Counted from the stretch's first letter, positions 43,906-54,098 are shown. The stretch: 64,000 bases of DNA from Filifactor villosus (GCF_042652965.1 NZ_JBHSHL010000050.1:15300-79299), one strand, 5' to 3'. Notes: generated by a model from the letters alone, not told the origin. Program-made: numbers and translations.

Positions 43906-44962
43906 CTTCCTTGAAATTGTTAAAAATATATAAATTTTTTGCCTTTAGAGTTGACATAAAAGCATACAATCGTTACAATAGATTTGTGTGAAAATATGTG
44001 TTTTTTCCGGAATTGAAAATCAGTCCTATATCAAATGTCAAAAAATACGGTCTTTGTTTTATTCCCCGTTCTTATGCTTTGAACAGAAAATAAGGCTGCA
44101 ATTTTCAGTTCTTGTCGTGTAAGTGTTTTTTACAAAAAACAGCATCTATTTCAATTTTTATATCTGAAAATATAACTTTGTCTGAAACTGCTTCTTGACC
44201 TTGAATCTTATTCTCTCTCATTCTTTTTCAGACTCGAATCCGTCTCCTCCGGTCCTCTTCATACCTTCATCATCAACGGTTAAGAGGTTGTTTTTTTGTA
44301 TTCGGGAACCTACAAAAAACACAGAAGGACTCTGGTAAAGAATAGCATATATGCACACTCTTTCAACAAATGACAGTGGACTCTTACTACAATTATTTAT
44401 TCTTCAGTGCTGTCGAATTTCAGATACATAAAAATTAAGATTGTTAACTTTGCAAACATGTATTGTTATAGGTCAATACACCGCATAAAATACCTCCGGA
44501 ACGAGAAACTTCTTCCAATTGCTTTTTCCAACATCGGTACGTCGAAAAAACACAATGAAAAAAGTTCGAAGAATACAGTTCTCCTTACTACTGTATATCC
44601 GTATTGTTCAATACCGAACCTCTTCACTTTTTAAGGCTGTTTATGTTTTATCCACCGGTACCCTGACTTTACAAAAAAACGTATTGAGAGCATCCTGCGA
44701 AAAAGATGAAGAATCTCTGTTGTTTTGTAGATTGAATGTATCAAAAAAATGTTTCCAAAGATGTTTTATCGGCAAAAAGTGGATTTTATCCCATCCCTTG
44801 TTTCACTTGCCCGATTGCATGATTTGAACTCTACAACCACATACAACGTTTTCGGTCAGAATATCGTTTATTTTCGCGATACCAACCGGAGAATAGTATT
44901 CCCCAGCTTTTTTCGCTACAGTGTTGCCTTAAAACAAAATAATTTACCTGAGGTTGTTAAGA
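43906..44962. other. Long AT-rich intergenic region before the VTC cluster
   Basis: About 1.05 kb. No gene with a plausible start, RNA gene or full A-C repeat is visible, apart from an ATACCAACCGGAGAATAGTA end-like scrap at about 44879-44898 and GTGTTGCCTTAAAAC at 44922. It must hold the promoter for the VTC operon, which I could not place with confidence. Confidence 0.5.
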
Positions 44963-45658
44963 ATGAATGAAGTATTACGACAGGAGAGGAAGTTTTTGAT
45001 CGGTATACAGACCTATCATCGACTTTCCCAAAAATTTTCCGAATTTATGGCCCTGGATGAGCACAGTAAAGGAGACGGCTATTGCATCCGTTCCTTATAT
45101 TTCGATTCCATCGACGATGTAGACTGGCAGGAAAAGGAGGATGGAATTGAACTGAGGCGAAAGATCCGCCTTCGAAACTATGGTCCTCAGACAAACTTTG
45201 CCCTTTTGGAAATGAAACAGAAACAGGGACCGAATCAAAAAAAACGTTCTTTAAAAATGAGCAGAGCCGATGCCGAAGAGCTGATAGCAGGCAATACTTC
45301 GGTCCTTCTAAAGTACCCCGATAATTTTGCGGCGGAATGTTATTCCCGCATCCATATGTATTGCTATCGTCCAAAAACCATTGTCGAATATCGTCGCAAA
45401 GCTTTTGTAGCAAAGGAAAACAAGATTCGTATTACCTTTGACCGCCACATTATAGGAACCGAGAGCTGCTTCGATCTCTTTTCCGAAGAGCTGTTGCAAT
45501 CGAGCCTTATCGATCCGGGACTTATTGTTTTGGAAGTAAAATATAACGGTTTCTTACTCACCTATATCAAAACTCTTCTCGAAGAGATCAACTCTTCCGA
45601 ACTCAGTGTCAGCAAATACTGCCTCGGAAGAGCGGTAAGCAAACACTATCACTTTTAA
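44963..45658 (+). CDS. VTC-domain protein (polyphosphate polymerase-like)
   Basis: 231 residues from ATG 44963. The tunnel-fold basic residues of the VTC family are in place: ERKFLI (about 8-13), IRSLYFDS, RRKIRLRNYG (about 66-75), LEMKQKQG, IVEYRRKAF, RITFDRHI and VLEVKYNG. In yeast Vtc4 this domain makes polyphosphate from ATP. Bacterial homologues often sit beside DUF4956 and CotH genes, as here, and their product is unproven. First gene of a plus-strand block of six closely spaced genes. Cytosolic, probably at the membrane through the next gene's product. Confidence 0.88.
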   Translation: MNEVLRQERKFLIGIQTYHRLSQKFSEFMALDEHSKGDGYCIRSLYFDSIDDVDWQEKEDGIELRRKIRLRNYGPQTNFALLEMKQKQGPNQKKRSLKMSRADAEELIAGNTSVLLKYPDNFAAECYSRIHMYCYRPKTIVEYRRKAFVAKENKIRITFDRHIIGTESCFDLFSEELLQSSLIDPGLIVLEVKYNGFLLTYIKTLLEEINSSELSVSKYCLGRAVSKHYHF

Positions 45659-45678
45659 CAAATAGGAGATTTCAACTT

Positions 45679-46356
45679 ATGAAAAGTATTTTAAGAGATG
45701 TTTTGGAACAAAGCGGTACCCTAACCTTTCAGGAAATTTTGCTTCATATTCTGGCTGCAGCCGTTTTAAGTGTTGTAATCTATATTTCTTACGCCTATAC
45801 GCACAGCGGTACATCTTACAGCAAAAAATTCAATGTATCTTTGATGACCTTAACCGTTCTGACCGCCGTTGTAATGACTGTAATCGGAAATAACGTCGCT
45901 CTTTCGTTGGGTATGGTCGGTGCCTTGTCCATTGTTCGCTTTCGTACGGCGATCAAAGACTCCAGAGATACCACCTATATCTTTTGGACCATCGTTGTAG
46001 GAATCTGTTGCGGAGTGGGCGATTATCTTGTGGCCTCTTTGGGCAGCCTGGTCATCTTTATCATGTTGTTTCTATTCGGACGAGTCAAAAACGAAAACCG
46101 TATGTTGTTGGTCATAAGGGCCGCTCTCCACTTGGAAACTGAAATCGAGGGTGTTGTGTTTCGATATTTTGAGGGTCAGGCAGTGCAGAGAGTCAAAAAC
46201 TCCACAGCTTCTTCCATAGAGATGATCTTTGAGCTCTCTCGCAAGATCTATGAAAAAAACTATGATCAGGATGAAAGCATTACCTCCAAACTCTATAGCT
46301 TGGGACCAATCGACTATGTAAACATCGTAACACAAAGCGATGAAATCAACGGTTAA
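45679..46356 (+). CDS. DUF4956 membrane protein
   Basis: 225 residues with about four membrane segments in the first 140 (ILLHILAAAVLSVVIYISYAY, LTVLTAVVMTVIG, VGALSIVRF, FWTIVVGICCGVG). The GMVGALSIVRFRTAIKDSRD block (about 79-98) is the DUF4956 hallmark. The C-terminal 90 residues are cytosolic. Starts 20 nt after the VTC gene with AGGAGA, and its stop overlaps the CotH-gene start by a base. DUF4956-VTC pairing is common in Firmicutes and suggests a membrane complex. Confidence 0.88.
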   Translation: MKSILRDVLEQSGTLTFQEILLHILAAAVLSVVIYISYAYTHSGTSYSKKFNVSLMTLTVLTAVVMTVIGNNVALSLGMVGALSIVRFRTAIKDSRDTTYIFWTIVVGICCGVGDYLVASLGSLVIFIMLFLFGRVKNENRMLLVIRAALHLETEIEGVVFRYFEGQAVQRVKNSTASSIEMIFELSRKIYEKNYDQDESITSKLYSLGPIDYVNIVTQSDEING

Positions 46357-47813
46357 TGAATATGAAAACGAACAGAATTTATTTTTTAACGATATTATTT
46401 ATTCTTTTATTATCCTTCTTCTTTCATTATTTAGAAGAAGAGTACAGCTACAAGAGAGTTCATCAACATCTTCAGAACCCTCCCCATACCGTCAAAGAGG
46501 ATGGACAGGAGCTTGTTACCCACCTTCCTTTGATTGAGATCGATACCGACGGGCAACGCATCCCCGGAGGAAGAGTGCGTAGAGTTCACGGAGTACCGGT
46601 TGTAATCGATAACCTTCCGAGTATCATCTCCCATATCAACATCCGGAATAAAAAAGGTGAGGTAAATTCCCTCAATAAACAGCCCGATGATCAGTTTAAT
46701 GTTTTGATCCGTTATCGCGGCAATTCTTCCCGCCTTTTTGACAAAAAATCTTTGAAGCTCCATTTTATTGATGAGGTCGGAAACAAGAAAGAAGTCTCCC
46801 TTGCCGGAATGACTCCGAATGATGAGTGGAACCTCCACGGTCCCTTTTTTGACAGAACACTGCTTCGCAACTACCTCGGCTACAACATTTCAGGAGAGAT
46901 CATGGATTACGCTCCCAATGTGAGATACTGCGAACTGGTGTTGAACGGGGAGTATCAAGGCCTCTACCTGATTGTGGAAGACATAAGTCAGGGAACAGGT
47001 CGTATCCCTATCGAAAAAAGTGACAGACGTTCGAAAAAAACTCCTTATATCGTCGCATGGGATCGAGATTACAAAGCAAAGCGAAAGCTCAACAACTTCA
47101 GCTATTATACGTACCAGGCAGGTGTTTCGGCACTGGATATCAAGTATCCGACCAAGACCGGCCTGACACCGGAACAGGAAGAGTATATCCGACATGATAT
47201 CAGCCATATTGAGAAGGTCCTGTACTCTTATGACCTTGGCAAGTATGACAACTACTTGGATAAGAATTCTTTTGCGGAATATTTTATTATAAATGAATTT
47301 TTTCGCAACACCGATGCCGGAAAGTTTTCTACTTATCTCTATAAGGACTTGAGACAGAAAATGAAACTTTGCGTCTGGGACTTTAATAACTGTTGCGACA
47401 ATTATGCAGATCTGGCTTATGATGCTGCGGGATTTACCATGCAGGATACCCCTTGGTTCTCTATGTTGATCAAGGATCGGGATTTTGTGGATCTTGTAGT
47501 ACACAAATACCATCTTCTTCGTCAAACTACCTTGAGTACCCCCTACCTCCTTGACTATATTGACGAAACCCGTGATTTTTTGGGTCCCGCTATAGAACGT
47601 AACAATGCCAAGTGGGGCTATGTGTTTTTGATGGAGAACCCCGATCCCTTAAACTATCTTCTTCCTTATGACCGAAATATGAGAAGTTACGACGAGTCCG
47701 TGGAACAACTGAAAACCTTCATCATCCAACGTGGCGCATGGCTCGATCGAAACATAGAGACCCTCTATCAACACTGTGCTCCATCCAAGAACAGCAATAC
47801 TTTACTTGATTAA
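46356..47813 (+). CDS. CotH kinase family protein
   Basis: 485 residues: N-terminal membrane anchor (YFLTILFILLLSFFFHYL, about 8-25), then an extracytoplasmic CotH domain. Visible CotH elements are RYRGNSSRLFDKKSLKLHF (Arg/Lys nucleotide contacts, about 113-131), NDEWNLHGPFFDRTLLRNYLG (about 154-174), GLYLIVEDI and the metal loop VWDFNNCCDNYADL (about 345-358). CotH enzymes are atypical kinases that phosphorylate secreted proteins; the substrate here is unknown. ATG 46356 overlaps the DUF4956 stop, with ATG 46362 as an alternative. Confidence 0.88.
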   Translation: MNMKTNRIYFLTILFILLLSFFFHYLEEEYSYKRVHQHLQNPPHTVKEDGQELVTHLPLIEIDTDGQRIPGGRVRRVHGVPVVIDNLPSIISHINIRNKKGEVNSLNKQPDDQFNVLIRYRGNSSRLFDKKSLKLHFIDEVGNKKEVSLAGMTPNDEWNLHGPFFDRTLLRNYLGYNISGEIMDYAPNVRYCELVLNGEYQGLYLIVEDISQGTGRIPIEKSDRRSKKTPYIVAWDRDYKAKRKLNNFSYYTYQAGVSALDIKYPTKTGLTPEQEEYIRHDISHIEKVLYSYDLGKYDNYLDKNSFAEYFIINEFFRNTDAGKFSTYLYKDLRQKMKLCVWDFNNCCDNYADLAYDAAGFTMQDTPWFSMLIKDRDFVDLVVHKYHLLRQTTLSTPYLLDYIDETRDFLGPAIERNNAKWGYVFLMENPDPLNYLLPYDRNMRSYDESVEQLKTFIIQRGAWLDRNIETLYQHCAPSKNSNTLLD

Positions 47814-47825
47814 GAAAGGCTTACG

Positions 47826-49973
47826 ATGAAAAAATATCTGATTACCGTCACCTTGATCATCCTTTTAGTCGCAGGCATTTATCACCTGATCTATACGGAG
47901 GGGATACTGTACCTTCCTCACAAGGAAGATATAAAACCTTCTGTGAACTTCCACATAGAGGGAAGTTCCATCTTTCATCACGGATCGGTAGAAGACAAGA
48001 AATTTCTGATTAGGGGAGTGGATATTCAAAGCTTTACACCGGGTTTTGAACAAACGCAATATGCCATCGATCGGGAAACCTATGAAACATGGTTTTCTCA
48101 GATCAGCGAAATGGGGGCCAACACATTAAGAGTTTATTCCATTATGGATGCGGACTTTTATGATGCCCTGTATGCGTTCAACAGGAGTTCCGACAACCCC
48201 CTTTATCTCTTACAGGGAATCCGCATCGATGATTACAGTGCCAACTCGGAAACGGACGCCCTCCATCCTACCTTTTTTGAACAGCTGCGTTTGGATGCAA
48301 GGATCGCTGTCGATTGCATCCACGGTCGAAAAAATATTTTTACGAACCGAAACGGAAACGGAAGCGGTGTTTATCGCAAAGATGTTTCCAAATGGGTTTT
48401 GGGCTTTATTATAGGAGAGAGTTGGAACAACGAAACCATCGCTTATACCGATGAAGAAAACGAATATCTTCCTTTTTCGGGAACCTATTTTTATACAACC
48501 GAGGAAGCAACACCTTTTGAAACCGTGCTCGCTCAAGTTATGGAGGAACTGGTCGAGTATGAGACCGAAAAATACGCAACCCAACATTTGGTTTCTTTTA
48601 TAAGTTCCCCAAGCAATGACCCGTTTACGTACAAGCAGAACTACTGCATCCAGATGTCGAAGTTTGCACAACTCAATATCGAACATGTAAAAGCCACGGA
48701 AAACGTTCATGCGGGTATCTTCGCATCTTATGAGATGTATGATTTTAATGGAAGATTTATGCACTATCTGGAGACAGATGCTCCTTTTTTTACCCCTGCA
48801 TTCGTAAAACATCTGGATACCTTGTCTTATCCGGCAGCCTATTCTTCACTACTGTGCCATTATCACAGTATGCCTGTCGTAATAACGGGCTACGGATATT
48901 CGACTTCCCGCGGAATCGACACCACGGAATTTTTAGGAAGTACATCTCCTTTCTCGGAAGAAAGACAGGGGCTTCTCCTGGTTCGAACCTATAAAGACTT
49001 CATATCCTCAGGCTGTTCCGGTGCCACAATATACGCATGGCAGGACAACTGGGATTCCAGTTCCTGGAATACCTCGTTTGCTGTAAACAAAGATTTTACG
49101 CATCTCTGGGGAGATGTACAGACCAACCGTCAGGGGTTCGGCCTCCTGACATTTGAAAACACTCAAAAAAATCATAGTGTGGACGGAAAAGATGAAGAAT
49201 GGGCAATACATTCTCCCATAGTAAGCGGAGCTGCTTCTCTATTTGTCGATTATGATGAAAAATTTATCTATTTCAAAGTGGAAAAAAAGGGACTCTCCAT
49301 GCAGGATAATATCTATATTCCCTTGGACACAACTCCAAAGTCCGGATCTTTAAGGTACCCTGCCGCCAACCTTGTCTTTGATCGGGATACCGATTTTATT
49401 TTGGCGATCAGAGGAATTAACGATTCCGAGCTCTTGGTCCAAAAACGCTACTCCGCGGTAAGAGAAAACTATCTCGCCGAATCCTTGGGAAACGACCCGT
49501 TTATTCATATCCCCGACACTGCTTCCCAATCTTTTGAAACGGTATCTATGGTTTTAAAAAACAACAGAGTGTTCGATAACCTCAATAAGATAAAACATAA
49601 AGATAAGTGGCTTCCCCTACATCCTTCAGGAAAACTCCTACATGGAACAACCGATAGAAAAGACGAACTGTTCAATTCTCAGGCAGACTTCTGCTATGGG
49701 AAAGACATCCTGGAAATTCGAATTCCCTGGCAGTTGTTAAACTTTTCAAACCCCGCTCAAGGGATGATCCATGACGATTATTACGAATACTATGGAGTCA
49801 GTGAGTTAAGTATCCCCTCCTTCCATGCCGGACTCTCCATATCCGATGCAGGACAGGGAATCGTCTCCTTACATGAGGTCCTGTTGAAGAACTGGAGATC
49901 GCCCGATGTGCAGCCTGTACTCAAACATTCATATGCAATCGTTAAAGACTCGTGGACGAAGGAAGGAGATTAA
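47826..49973 (+). CDS. Membrane-anchored glycoside hydrolase-like protein, 715 aa
   Basis: N-terminal anchor (LITVTLIILLVAGIYHLIY), then a TIM-barrel-like region. FLIRGVDIQSFTPG (about 61-74) and MGANTLRVYSIMDADFYDAL (about 98-117) resemble the start of GH2/GH5/GH72-type barrels. GFIIGESWNNETIAY (about 198-212) supplies a candidate acid/base Glu. The last third (from about 455) has an SLFVDYDEKFIYFKVEKKG pattern, as in CBM9/DOMON-like sandwiches. Specific family and substrate are unknown. Starts 12 nt after the CotH gene and ends directly before the next ATG, so it belongs to the operon. Extracytoplasmic polymer trimming or transfer is a reasonable guess. Confidence 0.7.
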   Translation: MKKYLITVTLIILLVAGIYHLIYTEGILYLPHKEDIKPSVNFHIEGSSIFHHGSVEDKKFLIRGVDIQSFTPGFEQTQYAIDRETYETWFSQISEMGANTLRVYSIMDADFYDALYAFNRSSDNPLYLLQGIRIDDYSANSETDALHPTFFEQLRLDARIAVDCIHGRKNIFTNRNGNGSGVYRKDVSKWVLGFIIGESWNNETIAYTDEENEYLPFSGTYFYTTEEATPFETVLAQVMEELVEYETEKYATQHLVSFISSPSNDPFTYKQNYCIQMSKFAQLNIEHVKATENVHAGIFASYEMYDFNGRFMHYLETDAPFFTPAFVKHLDTLSYPAAYSSLLCHYHSMPVVITGYGYSTSRGIDTTEFLGSTSPFSEERQGLLLVRTYKDFISSGCSGATIYAWQDNWDSSSWNTSFAVNKDFTHLWGDVQTNRQGFGLLTFENTQKNHSVDGKDEEWAIHSPIVSGAASLFVDYDEKFIYFKVEKKGLSMQDNIYIPLDTTPKSGSLRYPAANLVFDRDTDFILAIRGINDSELLVQKRYSAVRENYLAESLGNDPFIHIPDTASQSFETVSMVLKNNRVFDNLNKIKHKDKWLPLHPSGKLLHGTTDRKDELFNSQADFCYGKDILEIRIPWQLLNFSNPAQGMIHDDYYEYYGVSELSIPSFHAGLSISDAGQGIVSLHEVLLKNWRSPDVQPVLKHSYAIVKDSWTKEGD

Positions 49974-50879
49974 ATGGTTTCGATAAAAAACATCCTGTAT
50001 TTTTATATCTCTATCTGTGGGTTCATGATCCTGTTCAACCTTCTATATATGTTTCGTTCGACCCAAAGTCAGTTTTATGAAAAAAACCGAAAAAAAATGT
50101 GGGACTCTTTGCTGAAGTCCGAATTTGACCATCTCTATGATCACGAAGAGCCCTCCTTCTTCCACAGAACCGTATGTTTCATCCTTCTCAAGAGGGTCTA
50201 TCATCTCAGCTCCTTCCACAGTTGTATGAAGGAGTTTAGAGAAACTCTGCCCGATGAGGTCGAAGACTATCTGTCCACCTACTCCGCCCTATTCAAAAAA
50301 CTTGCCCTCTACTATGGGAAGAAGGACCCTATGTACCGTGGTTACTTTGCCCATATTATAGGCAGTTTGAACCTCGTTGACGAAGACGATCCCCACGAGA
50401 TCGCCTCCATACTTTTGTCCTATCTGGACTCTTCCACCTCCTATTGCCGAGAAGAGGTCCTGTATGTTCTCTATCGGATCGGACATGTGGGGATCGTAGA
50501 GCAGGCTGTGCTTAAGATCAATGATCTGAGTATCTTTCATGACCCTACGATCCTGAGCAAGGGCTTGATCTCTTTCTCGGGAGACAGAGAGCTTCTTTTC
50601 CAAAACCTATGGAAACAAAGGCACCATCTGAACCGTAATTTGGTCGTTGCTCTTATCGCCTTTGCCGGTACGGTAGATCAGGATTATTCCGAGGAGCTGT
50701 ACGAAATACTCCAAGACAAGGATACGGACATCCTCGTCAAGATAGAGATCCTGAATTATTTCAAGACACACGAGTATTCGCCGATCTATCCTACTTTGCT
50801 TGACTATATTGAAAAACACCAACTCTACGGAGAAAAACTCGCCTTGTCCTCCATTGAGATTGTAAGACGTATCTTTTAA
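49974..50879 (+). CDS. Membrane-anchored helical-repeat protein, 301 aa
   Basis: One N-terminal membrane segment (NILYFYISICGFMILFNLLYMF, about 6-27), then about 270 residues of amphipathic helices (HIIGSLNLVDEDDPHEIASI, YVLYRIGHVGIVEQAV, VVALIAFAGTVD) in a HEAT/ARM-like pattern, probably a cytosolic scaffold. AAGGAAGGAG precedes ATG 49974, which abuts the previous stop. No enzyme motif. In place and topology it could hold the complex around the GT2 enzyme encoded next. Confidence 0.75.
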   Translation: MVSIKNILYFYISICGFMILFNLLYMFRSTQSQFYEKNRKKMWDSLLKSEFDHLYDHEEPSFFHRTVCFILLKRVYHLSSFHSCMKEFRETLPDEVEDYLSTYSALFKKLALYYGKKDPMYRGYFAHIIGSLNLVDEDDPHEIASILLSYLDSSTSYCREEVLYVLYRIGHVGIVEQAVLKINDLSIFHDPTILSKGLISFSGDRELLFQNLWKQRHHLNRNLVVALIAFAGTVDQDYSEELYEILQDKDTDILVKIEILNYFKTHEYSPIYPTLLDYIEKHQLYGEKLALSSIEIVRRIF

Positions 50880-50933
50880 TGTGATGTTTTTGAGTTCCCG
50901 AATAGACTCTGATTACAAATGATCCCGAAACCC

Positions 50934-51010
50934 GGAACAATACCGCATGAGGGTAATAGCTTGGATTTGACCTTGGGAGTCATTTCTCTTATACATGCGT
51001 CGGCAATACA
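50934..51010. repeat. Family C repeat, left part
   Basis: GGAACAATACCGCATGAGGG left end; right end not identifiable. Sits in the gap between two genes of the block. Confidence 0.45.
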
Positions 51011-51056
51011 ACAGGCAACCGTATTCCTATGAATTTTTATGAAAAGAGGGTATGAT

Positions 51057-52460
51057 GTGGCAACTATTACTTTTATTCTGAAAATATCGCAACTGTTTTT
51101 TCTGATCTATCTTCTGTGTTATGCCACTTTTTTGTTTTTTTCCGTCCTTCTGGCAGGAAACCATCTCTATAAGAAAAGTGAATTACAGAAAATACATGAA
51201 GAGTTGAGACATGATTATAATATCCCCGTTTCGGTACTGGTCCCTGCTTACAACGAAGAAGTAACCATTGTGGATTCTATCCAATCTCTGCTAAATCTGG
51301 ACTATCCCTTATATGAGATCATCGTCGTCAATGACGGCTCTACGGATGAAACGTCAAAACGTGTACGAGAGGCTTTTTCGCTTAAGGCATCCGAACGTTC
51401 TCTTCGAGAACATATCCCCTGTAAAAAATGTGTCGGAATCTACGAGTCTTCCATCAATGATGTTCCCATCACCTTAATTGAGAAGGAGAACGGGGGCAAA
51501 GGAGATACGCTCAATATGGGGATCAATGCAGCCCGACACCCTTTTTTCCTATGCTTGGATGCAGACTCCATCTTACAAAGGGATTCTTTACAAAAAATCA
51601 CCGCTCCTCTTAAAGAGCATGACCACGTCATTGCCATCGGCGGCTTGGTTCAAATCGCACAGGGAGCGACACTAAAAGACGGGGTCGTTACCAAATACCG
51701 TCTCCCCTGGAATCCCATCGTCTGTTCTCAAATCATAGAGTATGACTGCTCCTTCTTGGGTTCAAGAATATTGATGGATTCCTTTCAGGGCAATCTTATT
51801 ATCTCAGGTGCCTTCGGTCTGTTTAAAAAAGATCTGGTGATCGCCGTCAAAGGATATGATACCGAGACCTTGGGAGAGGATATGGAGCTGGTAATGAAAC
51901 TGCATTACTTCTGTCGAAATAATCAAAGACCCTATAAGATCCTCTACGAATCGGATGCCATCTGTTGGAGCCAAGCTCCTTCGAGTATTTCCGACCTTTC
52001 CGGACAAAGACGCAGATGGTTCCTCGGACTGCTGCAATGCATGTCAAAGTATCGCTCCATCTTTGCCAATCTGCGTTTCGGTGCAGTGGGAATCGTCTCA
52101 TACCTCTACTACTTTATATTCGAACTTTTTGCTCCTATGATAGAAGTTTTGGGCCTGTTCATCATTGCTTTAAGCATTGCCATGAACAAAATAGATTTCC
52201 ACTTCTTTTTGATTTTGTACATCATCTATACTGCATATTGCTCCTGTATTACCTTTACCGCATTTTTGCAGAGAGCTTATTCTCAGAATTTCAAGGTATC
52301 GTTCGAAGACTTGTTCAAGGCCATCTATATTTCGTTATTTCAATACATGTTCCTACACTGGCTTCTGTCTTTTGTCCGCATCAAATCCCTGATCGGATAT
52401 GAAAAGAAGAAACATTCCTGGGGGACAATAGAACGGATGAAACAAAATACGGACAGCTGA
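51057..52460 (+). CDS. Processive family 2 glycosyltransferase (BcsA/IcaA-like)
   Basis: 467 residues from GTG 51057, six nt after AGAGGG (ATG 51039 is the upstream alternative). Two N-terminal membrane segments, a cytosolic GT-A domain and about four C-terminal segments. Catalytic set: VSVLVPAYNEE (about 56-66), VVNDGSTDET, LDADS (DxD), the base TLGEDMELVMKL and the processivity motif QRRRWFLG (about 320). These define inverting, membrane-embedded synthases of cellulose, hyaluronan or poly-GlcNAc type. Sugar unknown. Likely the polymerase of the six-gene block, although a 160-bp gap with a repeat separates it from the HEAT-like gene. Confidence 0.9.
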   Translation: MATITFILKISQLFFLIYLLCYATFLFFSVLLAGNHLYKKSELQKIHEELRHDYNIPVSVLVPAYNEEVTIVDSIQSLLNLDYPLYEIIVVNDGSTDETSKRVREAFSLKASERSLREHIPCKKCVGIYESSINDVPITLIEKENGGKGDTLNMGINAARHPFFLCLDADSILQRDSLQKITAPLKEHDHVIAIGGLVQIAQGATLKDGVVTKYRLPWNPIVCSQIIEYDCSFLGSRILMDSFQGNLIISGAFGLFKKDLVIAVKGYDTETLGEDMELVMKLHYFCRNNQRPYKILYESDAICWSQAPSSISDLSGQRRRWFLGLLQCMSKYRSIFANLRFGAVGIVSYLYYFIFELFAPMIEVLGLFIIALSIAMNKIDFHFFLILYIIYTAYCSCITFTAFLQRAYSQNFKVSFEDLFKAIYISLFQYMFLHWLLSFVRIKSLIGYEKKKHSWGTIERMKQNTDS

Positions 52461-52675
52461 TGACATCTTCCGCCCGTCTTCGGAACAAGTCCCTTTTATT
52501 TATGATCATCGATATCGACAATTTGAATTTTATGGGAGAGGAAAGTAGTTCACGGTTACAAACTCAATATGACACTGTTCCATATACTGCCGTTCTTCGA
52601 TCAAAGAAAAAATGATACGGATAAGCGATGACACAACGAAAGCAAATCGAATATACGCATACTTTGATCGACAAA

Positions 52676-52718
52676 ATAAAAAATCACCCCTTGGAACAAA
52701 ATATCCGAGGGGTGGTTT
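52676..52718 (-). terminator. Terminator downstream of the 52891 lipoprotein gene
   Basis: AAACCACCCCTCGG / CCAAGGGGTGATTT on the minus strand, then TTTTATTTTG. About 170 nt past the stop codon; might also serve the GT2 gene from the other side. Confidence 0.65.
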
Positions 52719-52761
52719 CATTCTTATGTTTCACAGTAAGGAGGTCTTCTCCTCTTTGTCC

Positions 52762-52880
52762 TAATACTATTATCTATTAGAATTGACAAGTTGAATTCTT
52801 GGAAGCATATCATCTTCCAACTTGTTTTTTTGATACAGATCTATGTTTCATACCCTACATTTTAAACGGAGAATAGCATA
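52762..52880 (-). repeat. Family B repeat, typical copy
   Basis: TAATACTATTATCTATTAGA start, TTTTAAACGGAGAATAGCAT end. Confidence 0.8.
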
Positions 52881-52890
52881 CACGCTGTTT

Positions 52891-53601
52891 TTATTGTTTT
52901 GCACAGATGAAATCATAGTACATATCATTGTTGCTGATACTGAGTTTCACCTTTCCGTCAACAGGCTCCTCAAACAAAATAGTGTATTTGTCTGTATCAA
53001 TCGTTCCGATTCCCACAGCAATCGACCAGGGTAGGGTGCCGAGTGACTCTCCGAGGAAGGTTACATCGACGCTGCCATCTCCTTTGAAGTCCATCAGCAA
53101 GGCCTCGTTGATATTTTTAAATCCTTCCACCTCGCTCAACTCTCTTCCCATAACATCCTTGACCGACTCTGTCTTCCAACTTCCAATCATCGCCTTGGAC
53201 GCTTCCGGAAGATAATTTTCGGGATTCATCGCATCGGTACCTTCTTTTGCAAAAATCACCTTCAGTCCCTGTCCCATTGCGTTGTCGAAGGTAATGATAT
53301 TTTCTCCTGGAGTTCCTACCATTTCCTGTCCGCTGAGATCAATAACGATCTTTCCATCCTTTTCTGTCCAAGAAACGAGACTTTCTTCTCCTGCTGCGTG
53401 AAATTTCATTTTTCCCGTTCCTTTGATTTCAAAACTTAATTCTCCTCCAAAGGCTTCTTCTCCATTCATATGGACACCGATAGCTTCCGCTGCTACTGCG
53501 ATCCATTTACCGTCATAAGGGGTAGGTTTTCCTCCTCCACATGCACTCAAAATCAAAGTACAGACCATCAAAAAAGAGAGCTGTTTCATCCATTTTTTCA
53601 T
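52891..53601 (-). CDS. Hypothetical lipoprotein
   Basis: 236 residues from ATG 53601, with AAAAAGGAGAAA upstream. Lipobox LILSACGGG. The mature domain seems to hold two related halves, each with a short lipocalin-like opening (DGKWIAVAAEAIG and GSWKTESVKDVMG) followed by beta strands (FEIKGTGKMKF and MDFKGDGSVDV). Similar duplicated beta-rich lipoproteins of unknown function occur in clostridial gut and oral anaerobes. Monocistronic. Confidence 0.75.
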   Translation of the reverse strand: MKKWMKQLSFLMVCTLILSACGGGKPTPYDGKWIAVAAEAIGVHMNGEEAFGGELSFEIKGTGKMKFHAAGEESLVSWTEKDGKIVIDLSGQEMVGTPGENIITFDNAMGQGLKVIFAKEGTDAMNPENYLPEASKAMIGSWKTESVKDVMGRELSEVEGFKNINEALLMDFKGDGSVDVTFLGESLGTLPWSIAVGIGTIDTDKYTILFEEPVDGKVKLSISNNDMYYDFICAKQ

Positions 53602-54098
53602 AAAAATTTCTCCTTTTTCAGTTTTTAAGTAAGCCACCTTCGTTCATTTCCCTAGAGTTTAAAGCTGTAATGTGACTCCTTGAGCTCTTCCTACAATAAT
53701 ATCTCTTATCCAAAACAGTTTCACACAAAACAGAGTGAATCTCTTCATTTTAGAGACTTTCAATGTACCACAAAACACACGCTGCGATTCTTCTTCAATA
53801 TATCATTTTTTGAAGGATCCGTCAACTGCACGATATCTTCTATCCCACGGATCATTCCACGGGATAGCGTTATCACACTCACAGTCGATGAGCCTCTAAC
53901 ACAATATGAAGGATTCAAAGCCGGGGCTACCCTACGGTAGAAAATCCCTTCAAAGAAACGGTGTGCTTTCCAAAATACATATGGGTTCCACGAATACCGC
54001 TTTGTATAACCTTTCGGTGTAAAGAAGTTTGCGTATAAACCATCTCAACATTTTTACAACATAGGTGGATTACGGAAACAGATGCCCGGACGTTCTTC
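53602..54098. other. Intergenic region, nothing recognised
   Basis: About 500 bp. No repeat of families A-C, RNA gene or frame with a plausible start. Confidence 0.5.
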
